A DNA stretch of 64,000 bases from WLMZ01 sp037139095. GTDB lineage: Bacteria > Actinomycetota > Acidimicrobiia > Acidimicrobiales > Ilumatobacteraceae. The DNA lies in contig JBAXHD010000002.1 of assembly GCA_037139095.1 (NCBI GenBank), positions 1 through 64,000 on the forward strand, written 5' to 3'. The translations under genes and the position numbers were made by a program. Shown here in pieces: positions 1 to 9,372 of the stretch (within the stretch, counting starts at the first letter, position 1; every line of letters starts with the position of its first letter). The notes beneath the pieces are model-generated. The model saw nothing but the letters and a program-made list of their open reading frames with translations. It made no database searches and was not told the DNA's origin.

Positions 1-818
1 GCCGATGAGATTCGGGCCATCAACACGTCGGCGTTGTCGTCGTCGAGTCGGGCGGCTACTTCGTCTTGGTTCTGCAAGTGAAGTCGGTCGCCGGGTCGAC
101 GAACTGCGCGATGCAGCTCGACGCGAGCGGCCAGCAGCGTGTTGTAGTGCTGCACCAGTTGTTGGCGGCCGATCTGGTGGCCGGTGGGCACAGCGAGTTG
201 GTCAAATGCTTCGCCGCTGTCGGCATCGAGCGCGGCGAGCGACCATTGGATTGCGTGCACATCGCGGAGACCGCCGCGAGCCTCTTTGAGGTCTGGCTCA
301 AGCGCATAGGCGACATCGATAGAGGTGGTGTGCCGCGCTTCGACTGCGTCAGCGAGTTGCGGCAGCCACTTCTTGGCGCCCTTCTTCCAATTGAACCGCG
401 CCGCGGCCGCGAGGCTGTCGCTGAGATCGATGTTGCCAGCGAGTCGTCGCAATGACAACAGCGATGTGGCCGTGGCGAGATCGGTGTCGGCGAGCAGCAG
501 TGTGTCGCGTGACGAACGCACCGCATGGCCCACCTTGAGGCCTGCGTCCCACAGGGGATACCAGAACTGTTGGGCGAGGTCGGGGTTGAGTTCGCCGTCG
601 TGCAGCAACAACAGGTCGAGGTCGCTGAATGGGCACAGTTCGGCTCGTCCGTGACCGCCGGTAGCGACCAGTGCTACGCCGCGTTCGCGCTCGAAGATCT
701 CATCGAAGATGCTGACCAACCACCGGTCGAGAACGGCGGCGTGGGCCTTGGCAAAGTCGGCGCCGCGCAGGGTGGTGTCGGCGAGGAGTTCTGTTCGGTC
801 AAGTGCGGCGAAGGCCAT
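1..818 (-). CDS. glnD: PII nucleotidyltransferase GlnD, 3' end cut by window edge
   Basis: Enzyme that covalently modifies the PII signal protein in response to nitrogen status; in studied actinobacteria it adenylylates GlnK rather than uridylylating it. The frame is open from an ATG at 816-818 to the left edge (272 codons), so the C-terminal HD and ACT domains are outside the window. Residues 54-68 carry the nucleotidyltransferase signature GGHGRAELCPFSDLD, with the metal-binding Asp pair, and residues 175-186 carry the GlnD motif PDLKEARGGLRD. It follows glnK on the same strand after 35 bases, completing the classic amt-glnK-glnD order. The N-terminus before the signature is rather short for the family. 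Confidence 0.93.
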   Translation of the reverse strand, partial: MAFAALDRTELLADTTLRGADFAKAHAAVLDRWLVSIFDEIFERERGVALVATGGHGRAELCPFSDLDLLLLHDGELNPDLAQQFWYPLWDAGLKVGHAVRSSRDTLLLADTDLATATSLLSLRRLAGNIDLSDSLAAAARFNWKKGAKKWLPQLADAVEARHTTSIDVAYALEPDLKEARGGLRDVHAIQWSLAALDADSGEAFDQLAVPTGHQIGRQQLVQHYNTLLAARVELHRAVRRPGDRLHLQNQDEVAARLDDDNADVLMARISS

Positions 819-853
819 GTCAGCGTGGCGCCGCCGTGTGACGCATGAGCGGT

Positions 854-2432
<1,579 letters not shown>

Positions 2433-2499
2433 GATTCCTCCAAATTGCGATGGGCCCCTCAGCCCAGCGTGTGAACTTACTGTGCATATGCTCGGCGAT

Positions 2500-2526
2500 G
2501 TTTCCAAAATGCTCTGTAATTGTTTC
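2500..2526 (-). promoter_or_regulatory. Possible GlnR-type half-sites upstream of amt
   Basis: On the minus strand two GAAAC pentamers lie exactly 22 bp apart (plus-strand GTTTC at 2500-2504 and 2522-2526), about 70 bp upstream of amt. In actinobacterial GlnR boxes the b-sites (GAAAC) repeat with a 22-bp period. The intervening GTnAC a-sites are not recognisable here, so the match is partial. Confidence 0.3.
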
Positions 2527-2542
2527 CGAGTGCTCAGCGACC

Positions 2543-2556
2543 CGGTTTGGATGGGG
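2543..2556 (+). promoter_or_regulatory. Upstream motif shared with the 20680 gene (copy 1)
   Basis: The 14-mer CGGTTTGGATGGGG lies 47 bases before the P450 start and recurs exactly at 20633-20646, 33 bases before another plus-strand gene. Both copies are also preceded by TGTTTCCGwGT (2521-2531 and 20615-20625). A variant GGTTTGGATAGG occurs near 51155, upstream of the sirtuin gene. It may be a promoter or operator; function unknown. Confidence 0.35.
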
Positions 2557-2603
2557 GGCCTGCCGGGGGCGAGACTCGCGACGACTACATCGCAGGAGAC
2601 ACC

Positions 2604-3860
2604 ATGAGTGAGATGGCTGACATCGCCGGATACGTGTTCGTCGATCCCAGCGCCTACGCCGACGAAGCCCGTTTCGAGGCATCGTGTGCGTTGTTGCGCA
2701 AGGAAGATCCGGTGCACTGGGTCGAAGGCGAAGGCCTCGGCTTCAACGGTTTTTGGGCCATTACCAAACACGCCGATGTATTCGAGATCGAGACAAAGCA
2801 CCAGATCTTTCTGAATGCGCCTCGGCCTTTGCTGGGTACGGCCGAAGACGACCGAATCCGCGCCGAAGCTGGCGACCTGGTTCGCACGCTCATCCACGTC
2901 GATGAACCCGAGCATCGCAAGCTGCGTGGCGTCACCTCCGAGTGGTTCCTGCCGAAGAATCTCTCCAAGCTCGATGGCCAGCTCGGCGGCCTGGCGCGTC
3001 GCTTTGTGGATCGCATGCTCGACTTCAACGGTGAATGCGACTTCGCTCGCGACGTGTGCATGCAGATGCCGCTCAACGTGATCTTGTCCATTCTTGGTTT
3101 GCCCGAGACCGACTACGACCGCATGCTCAAGCTCACCCAAGAGATGTTCGGCTCGGCCGACGAAGAAATGCAGCGCGGTGGCGATCCCGCCGATCTTCTC
3201 GCAGTGGTGCAAGACTTTTTGATCTACTTCTCGTCGCTCACCGAAGCGCGCCGCGCTGAGCCCACCGACGACCTTGCCTCGGCAATTGCAAATGCAACTG
3301 TCGATGGTGACCCACTCGCGATGATGGACACCATCGGCTATTACATCATCGCGGCCACGGCAGGTCACGACACCACGTCGTCTGCGATGGCGGGCGGAAT
3401 GCTGGCCCTGATCCAGAATCCCGATCAGTTGGCGCGCCTTCAGGCCGACCCTTCGCTGATGGCTACTGCCGCCGACGAAATGATCCGCTGGACCACTCCG
3501 GTGAAACACTTCATGCGCACGGCCACTGTCGATTACGAACTCCGCGGTCGCACCATCAAGGCCGGCCAATCAGTGTTGCTTTCGTATCCGTCGGCAAACC
3601 GTGACGAAGACGTGTTTGAGAACCCATACACCTTCGACATCGGCCGCAGCCCTAACAAGCACCTCTCGTTCGGCTTCGGAGTGCACTACTGCTTGGGTGC
3701 GATGTTGGCCCGGATGGAGCTCAAGGCACTCTTTGCCGAGCTGTTGCCACGCTTGCGTCATGTCGAACTCAATGGCGATCCTGCGTTGATGAAGACTGTG
3801 TTTGTCGGAGGCCTCAAGCGACTACCCATCCGATTCGATCTCGCGCCAGCGCTCGCCTAA
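2604..3860 (+). CDS. Cytochrome P450
   Basis: Soluble bacterial class I P450 of 418 residues that would hydroxylate a hydrophobic substrate using electrons from a ferredoxin. The I-helix oxygen-binding motif AGHDTT starts near residue 253, the K-helix ExxR (EMIR) at 292-295, and the haem-binding segment FGFGVHYCLG holds the thiolate Cys at residue 363. No signal peptide or membrane anchor is visible. Overall it resembles the steroid or fatty-acid hydroxylating CYP125/142/124 group, but the substrate cannot be told from sequence. The ATG at 2604 is preceded by AGGAG (2594-2598). An acyl-CoA dehydrogenase follows after 41 bases, consistent with lipid or sterol side-chain catabolism. It is transcribed divergently from amt. 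Confidence 0.95.
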   Translation: MSEMADIAGYVFVDPSAYADEARFEASCALLRKEDPVHWVEGEGLGFNGFWAITKHADVFEIETKHQIFLNAPRPLLGTAEDDRIRAEAGDLVRTLIHVDEPEHRKLRGVTSEWFLPKNLSKLDGQLGGLARRFVDRMLDFNGECDFARDVCMQMPLNVILSILGLPETDYDRMLKLTQEMFGSADEEMQRGGDPADLLAVVQDFLIYFSSLTEARRAEPTDDLASAIANATVDGDPLAMMDTIGYYIIAATAGHDTTSSAMAGGMLALIQNPDQLARLQADPSLMATAADEMIRWTTPVKHFMRTATVDYELRGRTIKAGQSVLLSYPSANRDEDVFENPYTFDIGRSPNKHLSFGFGVHYCLGAMLARMELKALFAELLPRLRHVELNGDPALMKTVFVGGLKRLPIRFDLAPALA

Positions 3861-3901
3861 CCGCACCCATACTCACCGAACGAACAACGAAGGACCCCCA
3901 T

Positions 3902-5155
3902 ATGACGATGAACTGCAAACCCATCAGCACAATCGACGAGCGCATCAACGACATTCGTATGCGCACCGCCGAGATCGTGAACAACGACATCTTGCCCAAC
4001 GAGGGTCGGCTGTGGGCCGAGCGTCGAGCTGGCGAATCGTTCAACGATCGCACCGAGGTGTTGCAGCTTCGCGCCGACATCAAAGAGAAGGTGAAGAAGG
4101 CTGGCCTTTGGGCGCCGCACCTTCCAGCCGAATATGGCGGCATGGGCCTCGATTTCTTGGCGCACGCCTACATGAACGAAGTGCTCGCGTATGCAATGGG
4201 CGCTGCGTCATTGTTCGGTGTGGTTGCTCCGAACTCGGGCAACCAATCGGTGCTCGTGAAGTACGGCACCGAAGAGCAAAAGCGCCAGTGGTTGCTGCCG
4301 CTCATCGATGGCACGCTTGAGTCGGGCTTTTCGATGACCGAGCCCGATAACGCCGGCTCCGATCCGCGGTCTATCACCACCAACGCAGTTGTCGATGGCG
4401 ATCACTTCGTGATCAACGGCCATAAGTGGTTTACCTCAAACGGCATCGACGCCGACTTCTTCATCGTGATGTGTCGTGTGGTCGAGCCAGGCCAAGAAGG
4501 CACCCGGGTCGGCCCGATGGTGCAGATCATCGTTCCTACGGCCACAGCAGGCGTCAACATTGTGCGCGGCATTGGCGTGTGGGGTCGCTCCGAGAGCGAC
4601 CATTGCGAAGTGCGCTACGAAAATGTTCGTGTGCCCGTCGCGAATGCACTGGGTCGCGTCGGCGAGGGACACCAGGCTGCGCAAGATCGTCTCGGCGCTG
4701 GCCGCATCTTCCATTGCATGAACTCAATTGGTCAGATGTGGCGGGCATTCGACCTGATGGTCGAGCGCGCTACTACCCGCGAGGTACACGGCGGCCTGTT
4801 GCAAGACAAGCAGTTCGTGCAGGGCTTCATCGCCGACAGCTATATCGACATTCAGGCCGCGCGTCTGATGACCATTCACGCCGCCGAAAAGATAGATCAA
4901 GGCTTGCAAGGCGCACGCACCGACATCTCGGCCATCAAGATCTTCGTGCCAGCTGCCTACTCACGAGTCGCCGATCGTGCGATTCAGGTGTGGGGCGCGG
5001 CCGGCGTCTCCAACGATCTTCCGCTTGCGGGCATGTACATGGGAGCACGAACCCTTCGCATCGCCGACGGCCCCGACGAGGTACACAAGATCCTCATTGC
5101 CAAGAACGTGCTCGGTCAGTACGCCAAGGGCGATGGTTGGGACTTCGGCAACTAA
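3902..5155 (+). CDS. Acyl-CoA dehydrogenase
   Basis: FAD-dependent acyl-CoA dehydrogenase of 417 residues that introduces an alpha-beta double bond into an acyl-CoA. The N-terminal helical domain contains WAPHLPAEYGGMG, the middle beta domain the family signature MTEPDNAGSD near residue 142, and the C-terminal domain the stretch WGAAGVSND followed by DGPDEVHK, which is typical of the FadE/CaiA-like branch. Its ATG at 3902 has AAGGA upstream. It sits directly behind the P450 and is probably cotranscribed with it. The stop codon overlaps by four bases the stop of the convergent ferredoxin gene. Substrate chain length is unknown. Confidence 0.94.
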   Translation: MTMNCKPISTIDERINDIRMRTAEIVNNDILPNEGRLWAERRAGESFNDRTEVLQLRADIKEKVKKAGLWAPHLPAEYGGMGLDFLAHAYMNEVLAYAMGAASLFGVVAPNSGNQSVLVKYGTEEQKRQWLLPLIDGTLESGFSMTEPDNAGSDPRSITTNAVVDGDHFVINGHKWFTSNGIDADFFIVMCRVVEPGQEGTRVGPMVQIIVPTATAGVNIVRGIGVWGRSESDHCEVRYENVRVPVANALGRVGEGHQAAQDRLGAGRIFHCMNSIGQMWRAFDLMVERATTREVHGGLLQDKQFVQGFIADSYIDIQAARLMTIHAAEKIDQGLQGARTDISAIKIFVPAAYSRVADRAIQVWGAAGVSNDLPLAGMYMGARTLRIADGPDEVHKILIAKNVLGQYAKGDGWDFGN

Positions 5156-5589
5156 GAGGTGGCCGGGTGCGCGCTTGGTGAGGCCTCGCCCGCGCCGGTG
5201 GGCTTATCGCCGATGGCCAGCATGCGATCTTTCGGGCAGTGCACCCGAGAGCCCTGATCGCAGGTGCTGCAACCCCACGCGCCATCGCCGTGTCGCCACA
5301 GTGTCGAGCCGCAGGTTGGGCATCGTTGTTGCCACACGGCGCATTCAACATCGGCGAGTCGGTTCGACGTGAGCGGGCATCCCAACCCGTGACACGTGGG
5401 CCACGCCGGGTCATGAACGATGGCCTCCACCGGACATTTGTCGACGCAGATGGTGCAGTCGTCGCACGTAAACGGATCGATGACGAACAAGCCGAGAAAG
5501 CTGTCGGTCTTGGTGAGCGCGCCGGTGGGGCATGAGTAGTCGCATGCCCCACAACCGATGCAAAGATCTTCGAGCACACTGTGGCTCAC
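5152..5589 (-). CDS. Ferredoxin with 2[4Fe-4S] domain and cysteine-rich tail
   Basis: Iron-sulfur protein of 145 residues. The N-terminal 60 residues are a bacterial-type ferredoxin with two cluster motifs, CIGCGACDYSCP and CDDCTICVDKCP, giving eight cysteines for two [4Fe-4S] clusters. The remainder is unusual: a second cysteine-rich part (CHGLGC, then CPTCG and CSTC) that looks like a zinc ribbon. The GTG start at 5587-5589 follows GGAG by seven bases. It is the last gene of a minus-strand cluster headed by a diiron oxygenase-like protein, so it may supply electrons to that enzyme (inference). Confidence 0.88.
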   Translation of the reverse strand: MSHSVLEDLCIGCGACDYSCPTGALTKTDSFLGLFVIDPFTCDDCTICVDKCPVEAIVHDPAWPTCHGLGCPLTSNRLADVECAVWQQRCPTCGSTLWRHGDGAWGCSTCDQGSRVHCPKDRMLAIGDKPTGAGEASPSAHPATS

Positions 5590-5626
5590 GATTGCCGCTC
5601 CATCATGTCGGCCGGCCGAATGCGGC

Positions 5627-5827
5627 TCAGCCCAGCACTGTGTAATCGGCCGGATGAAACCCGCGTAGCTGGTTCATGCAATCGGCGTGAACCCACGGCG
5701 CAACATCTACACCTTGCGAAGCGGTGTGCAGCACGTAGCGCTGACCGTTCCACTCCCACCACCCGTAGGGCAGGTCAAGGGCTCGGGCGATCGGCTGATT
5801 GCATGACGAGCAAAGCGGGGGGTTCAT
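5627..5827 (-). CDS. Small CxxC protein of unknown function
   Basis: A 66-residue protein with an N-terminal CSSC pair and a second lone Cys-containing segment (HADC), plus a tryptophan-rich centre (YGWWEWNG). It resembles a small treble-clef or zinc-binding fold, but I recognise no family. It is very probably real: its ATG overlaps the upstream gene's TGA as ATGA, and GAGGAG lies six bases before the start. It lies in the oxygenase-ferredoxin cluster, 37 bases before the ferredoxin gene. Confidence 0.7.
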   Translation of the reverse strand: MNPPLCSSCNQPIARALDLPYGWWEWNGQRYVLHTASQGVDVAPWVHADCMNQLRGFHPADYTVLG

Positions 5828-6282
5828 GTTGTGCTCCTCGTGAGGTCAAGGTGTGCTGCGCCATCGAGGAAATCTTGCAGCGTCTGGTTGAATCGGCTGA
5901 ATTTGTCGAGGCCCATCGGGTCGGCGCTTTCGCAACTGATGCGGTTACCGCGCAGGGCCAAGCTGTTGATCGTGAAGTCACCCAAAGCGGCGCCGTTGAA
6001 AACGATGTTGTCGAACATCGCATTCCACGATGCCAGGTCTCCCACGAGTTGAAAGTCGGCAAGCTTGGCCTCGTCTGAAGTCACCACATCGACACCTGCG
6101 CAACGCAGTTCTTCGAAGACGAGTTGCACCGTGAAGTTGTAGTCGGGCGCTTTCACCACGATGGCCACGGTCATGTCGGCTTCACCAAGGGTGCGGAAAT
6201 GCTCTTCGCGGTGGTTCATGCGGCGAGCGAGGTGCTCGTACAGCACAAGTGAGGTGGCGTCTATTGCGGTTGTGTTGTCCAC
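5824..6282 (-). CDS. Hypothetical protein, possibly SCP2-like
   Basis: A 152-residue soluble protein. The GTG start directly abuts the TAA of the diiron gene, and the stop overlaps the next start (ATGA), so it is translationally coupled on both sides. The central part (residues about 35-145), with alternating strands such as ADMTVAIVVKAP and FDNIVFNGAALGDFTINSL, is reminiscent of a sterol-carrier-protein-2 lipid-binding fold, but I cannot confirm this by eye. It could be a small partner subunit or lipid carrier for the diiron enzyme. A later Met (MNHREEH) is an alternative start. Confidence 0.72.
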   Translation of the reverse strand: MDNTTAIDATSLVLYEHLARRMNHREEHFRTLGEADMTVAIVVKAPDYNFTVQLVFEELRCAGVDVVTSDEAKLADFQLVGDLASWNAMFDNIVFNGAALGDFTINSLALRGNRISCESADPMGLDKFSRFNQTLQDFLDGAAHLDLTRSTT

Positions 6283-7407
6283 TTATGCCGCCGTGGCCGG
6301 TGCGCCGTGAACCTTGGACAGGTCAATGCCCAGCAGGTCGAGCGGAAGCTTGGTGCGAGCAACGCGACTGATTCCGGCGCGCTCGCAGCGAGAGAGATAC
6401 GACGTGAACTGATGGCGCTGCATCTCTTCCTGCAGCGGGAACCCCTTGGTCTCGATGTGTTCCTCGCCGCCGCCGAGCAGGTATGCCAGTGCCGATCCGA
6501 AGTCGGCGTTGGTGCCAAACGTTGCCAGCAGCGTTTCGCCATGATCGAGTGCTTCGTGTATCTCTTCAGCAACATCGGGATCGTTCTCAACCGCGTAGCG
6601 CAGATGCATCGTGCCGTAGGCAACGTGACGCGCTTCGTCTTGCATTGCCATGCGGAAGATCTTCTTCTCTACTGGCGACGGTGCGATCAACTCGCCCATC
6701 CGGAAGATGTCGAGAATGAAGCCTTCGCCGAGCAAATGCAGCAGTGCCGTTGCCTGCGTATAGGTCTTGGCTTCGAGGATCGAGCGCAGCAGGTTCTCTC
6801 CGCTTGATCGCGAATACAGCAGGCCACCGCCATTGGCGAGTGCTCGTTTGCGAAACACCTCGGCGTGACGGGCTTCATCCATGATCTGCGTGCACAGAAA
6901 CATCTTTGCTTCGAGGTAGTCGTGGTTCATCCGCCACATCCATTTGGCCGGCAGGTCAGCAGCGATCATCTCGATCTCGGTCAGCGTGGTGAACACCTGA
7001 CACACAGCGTGTTCCATATCGGATGGCAACTCGCGTAGGTCTCCCCACGGAATGTCGCGTGTGGCCGACCACTGACGAGCGACGGCCTCTTCGTACAACT
7101 CGCGGACGTTGTCTGCCCAGACGTCGGATTTCTTGTTGAGGATGTAACCCATGTCGGGTACATCGCCTTCGACCGTTGAACCGCGTCCGGCCATACTCCG
7201 CCGCTGGGCGTGCTCGGGAACATCGCCATAGGTGCCGACCGAAATGTCGTTCATGGTGAGCCCGCGCGGCCCCGGCTTTGGGTGCACGCCCCATTCGCTG
7301 GGAGCTCCGCGGAGCCAGGCCCAGTCGAGTGGGGTGCCAAGCGGGGTGACAGCCGGTAAGCGATCTGCGATCGCGTTATTCGACTCGGCTTCGCTCATGT
7401 GCGGCAT
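6283..7407 (-). CDS. Ferritin-like diiron protein, probable oxygenase
   Basis: A 374-residue soluble protein with a four-helix ferritin-like core. The diiron ligand pattern is clear: glutamates in TEIEM (144-148), a first ExxH in DEARH (177-181), a Glu in LGEGF (about 228) and a second ExxH in DEARH (257-261). This layout is shared by AurF-type N-oxygenases and other ribonucleotide-reductase-like oxygenases. It heads a coupled cluster with an SCP2-like protein, a CxxC protein and a ferredoxin, which suggests an oxygenase with dedicated electron donor. The substrate is unknown. Either of two nearby Met codons (residues 1 or 4) could be the start. Confidence 0.85.
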   Translation of the reverse strand: MPHMSEAESNNAIADRLPAVTPLGTPLDWAWLRGAPSEWGVHPKPGPRGLTMNDISVGTYGDVPEHAQRRSMAGRGSTVEGDVPDMGYILNKKSDVWADNVRELYEEAVARQWSATRDIPWGDLRELPSDMEHAVCQVFTTLTEIEMIAADLPAKWMWRMNHDYLEAKMFLCTQIMDEARHAEVFRKRALANGGGLLYSRSSGENLLRSILEAKTYTQATALLHLLGEGFILDIFRMGELIAPSPVEKKIFRMAMQDEARHVAYGTMHLRYAVENDPDVAEEIHEALDHGETLLATFGTNADFGSALAYLLGGGEEHIETKGFPLQEEMQRHQFTSYLSRCERAGISRVARTKLPLDLLGIDLSKVHGAPATAA

Positions 7408-7425
7408 GCAGCCCCCTCAACTGAG

Positions 7426-7441
7426 TCGGTCGGAGGACCGA
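7426..7441 (-). terminator. Inverted repeat between GPx and diiron operon
   Basis: A perfect 6-bp stem TCGGTC/GACCGA with a four-base loop, nested inside a CTCAA/TTGAG outer repeat. A second small repeat CTGAG-GGT-CTCAG lies at 7464-7476. The region lies downstream of the glutathione peroxidase gene and 18 bases upstream of the diiron gene, so it may be a terminator for the first or an operator for the second. No U-run is present. Confidence 0.35.
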
Positions 7442-7530
7442 TCTATTTGAGTTGACGCTACGCCTGAGGGTCTCAGCGCAAACAGGGCCTTTGGTCACTT
7501 CGCCGGGTGACATTGGCCCACACGCAGCGC

Positions 7531-8016
7531 TTACGCGCTGAGGCTGGCCTCGATCGCGGCAACGAGGGTCTCGTCGTCGGGGGCCACCATTGGGCTAAAC
7601 CGAGTGACGGCGCCGTTTGGTGCGATGAGGAACTTCTCGAAGTTCCAGCGGATGTCGCCCGAGTGGCCCTCGGCATCGGCAACGCTGGTGAGCGCCGAGT
7701 AGATGGGGTGGCGGGTGTCGCCATTGACGTCGATCTTTTCCATCATCGGGAAGGTGACGCCATAGGTGGTTGAGCAGAATGTCTCGATCTCTTCGGCCGA
7801 GCCTGGCTCTTGTGCACCGAACTGGTTGCAGGGGAAACCAACGACCGTAAACCCTTTTGCTGCGTACTTCTCTTGCAGCGCTTCGAGACCGGTGTACTGA
7901 GGCGTGAGGCCGCACTTCGAGGCGACGTTCACCGCGAGAATGGTCTTGCCCTCAAATGCTGACAACGATGTGGCGGCGCCTTGGAGGGTGTGAATTGGCT
8001 CGGTGAGGATTGACAT
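7531..8016 (-). CDS. Glutathione peroxidase-family thiol peroxidase
   Basis: A 161-residue peroxidase of the GPx family that reduces hydroperoxides; in bacteria these enzymes usually use thioredoxin. The peroxidatic residue is an ordinary Cys at position 35 (NVASKCGLTPQY), followed by FPCNQFGAQEPG and WNFEKFL, which supply the Gln, Trp and Asn of the catalytic site. The start MSILTEPI at 8014-8016 was preferred over an upstream GTG/ATG extension because GPx proteins begin close to this point. It uses Cys, whereas an ArsC-like gene in the same window appears to use Sec. Confidence 0.93.
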   Translation of the reverse strand: MSILTEPIHTLQGAATSLSAFEGKTILAVNVASKCGLTPQYTGLEALQEKYAAKGFTVVGFPCNQFGAQEPGSAEEIETFCSTTYGVTFPMMEKIDVNGDTRHPIYSALTSVADAEGHSGDIRWNFEKFLIAPNGAVTRFSPMVAPDDETLVAAIEASLSA

Positions 8017-8076
8017 TTGCTCAGTCTCGTTGACTGCGATCAACGGCGCAAGTACGACTCGTAATCGGTTTATGGT

Positions 8077-8472
8077 TCAGTCGCGCAGCGGCGGTGGGCG
8101 ACGCCGAGATCGCCACCCTTGCCCGAGGCTCCATCCGATAATCGACCCGGTCATCGCGAACGCTGCGACGAATGCTGTGGTTGCAATTGAGGCTTCTGCA
8201 AGCCGCAGTTCCTGTCGCTTCGCCGCGAGCCCGAGAAGACCGATCAAGGCCACGCCCGATGCGCCGAGCGAGGCCGAGCGCGGCCATGACCAGGGCAATC
8301 CGCGCCGCCCGGCGATCGCACCGATCACCACCATCGCTATTCCGAGGATGGGCAAGAAGACAAGTGCCTCGAGGCCGTCATCGACAGTGATCGACTTGAG
8401 GTAGATCCACGTTGCGGTGCCCGCGAAAATCGCTGCGCCGCCCCCCACACATGCTGGCTTGAACCACGTCAC
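8077..8472 (-). CDS. Hypothetical membrane protein, four TM segments
   Basis: A 131-residue protein with four hydrophobic stretches: residues about 5-25, 35-55, 65-82 and 97-117. The C-terminus is arginine-rich (WRSRRRPPPLRD) and so is probably cytoplasmic. No family is recognised. The GTG start has only a weak ribosome-binding site. It lies 60 bases upstream of the peroxidase gene on the same strand. Confidence 0.6.
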   Translation of the reverse strand: MTWFKPACVGGGAAIFAGTATWIYLKSITVDDGLEALVFLPILGIAMVVIGAIAGRRGLPWSWPRSASLGASGVALIGLLGLAAKRQELRLAEASIATTAFVAAFAMTGSIIGWSLGQGWRSRRRPPPLRD

Positions 8473-8552
8473 GGTGAGAAGTACAGCACAACGCGTGTTG
8501 GTGAATCTGAGTTGGGCAACATGGGCGCAATGGGTGGTGATACAAAGGACAA

Positions 8553-9287
8553 ATGGCAGCGGGGCGACGAGTGCAAGACATCGCTGACAGCATCAAGGCG
8601 CGCATCAACGCCATCGACCCTGAGGCTGTTGCCAAGTCGATGATGGCTGGCATCGAGACCGCCACGAGCGCCCGATGGGAGGCCGCGGTCGCGCGCGCGG
8701 CGGCTTTACCCGACGGCATCCGTCCCGAGAAACTCAACGCGCTGTCAGCGTCATTCGCACGTGAGCTCGCCGCGGTTGGCGCTGCCGCCGGCATGGCGGC
8801 CGCTACGCCGTTGGTGGGCACCGGAGCCACGCTGATGGCGGCCACGGTTGAGCTCTCGTGGTTCACCGCGCGCGCTGGCGATCTGATCTTGACCATCGCT
8901 GCGCTGCATGGCCGTCCTACGCCCACAGTCGACGAGCGCAAGGCATGGGTGATGGCCGTGTTGATCTTTGGCAGCACGGCGCGTCAGGGACTTACCGGTG
9001 TGGCCAACGAACTCGGCGCAGGGCTCAGCGATGTGAACCCTTCGAAGCTGTCTATCGCCACGCTTCGCGCGGCGAACAACATGATGAGTCGATTGGTCGT
9101 TCGTCGCTACGGCACGCGACGCGGCGCCATAGCGTTGGGCACTGCGCTGCCACTTGGCATCGGGGCTGTGGTTGGCGCTGGGGCCAACTATGTCGCCATC
9201 AGTCGGCTGGCGCGTCAGGCCGATTTGTTCTTCTCGCGTTTGCCGTATTCATCGATCGACGCAACATCCACCGAACTGAAGCCCTGA
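8553..9287 (+). CDS. EcsC-like protein
   Basis: A 244-residue protein, alanine-rich, with hydrophobic helices around residues 70-95 and 195-215. The arrangement of a central ELSWFTARAGDLILTIAALHG helix region followed by a C-terminal glycine-rich GIGAVVGAGANYVAISRLAR segment matches proteins of the EcsC family, whose role is unclear. The assignment is by general resemblance. AAAGGAC lies just before the ATG at 8553. It stands alone between a divergent membrane protein gene and the arylsulfatase. Confidence 0.65.
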   Translation: MAAGRRVQDIADSIKARINAIDPEAVAKSMMAGIETATSARWEAAVARAAALPDGIRPEKLNALSASFARELAAVGAAAGMAAATPLVGTGATLMAATVELSWFTARAGDLILTIAALHGRPTPTVDERKAWVMAVLIFGSTARQGLTGVANELGAGLSDVNPSKLSIATLRAANNMMSRLVVRRYGTRRGAIALGTALPLGIGAVVGAGANYVAISRLARQADLFFSRLPYSSIDATSTELKP

Positions 9288-9372
9288 GCCTGCCCACTCC
9301 AAGCAAGCCGCACGCGACGCGCCGGTCTAATCTGCCCAACGTGACAGATCGATTTCAGGCAAGGAGTAGCTC

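Noticed and set aside
2433..3569. Long N-terminal extension of the amt frame (787 codons in all)
   Set aside because: It is antisense to the P450 gene; the P450 has all family motifs, and GGAGG precedes the GTG at 2432.
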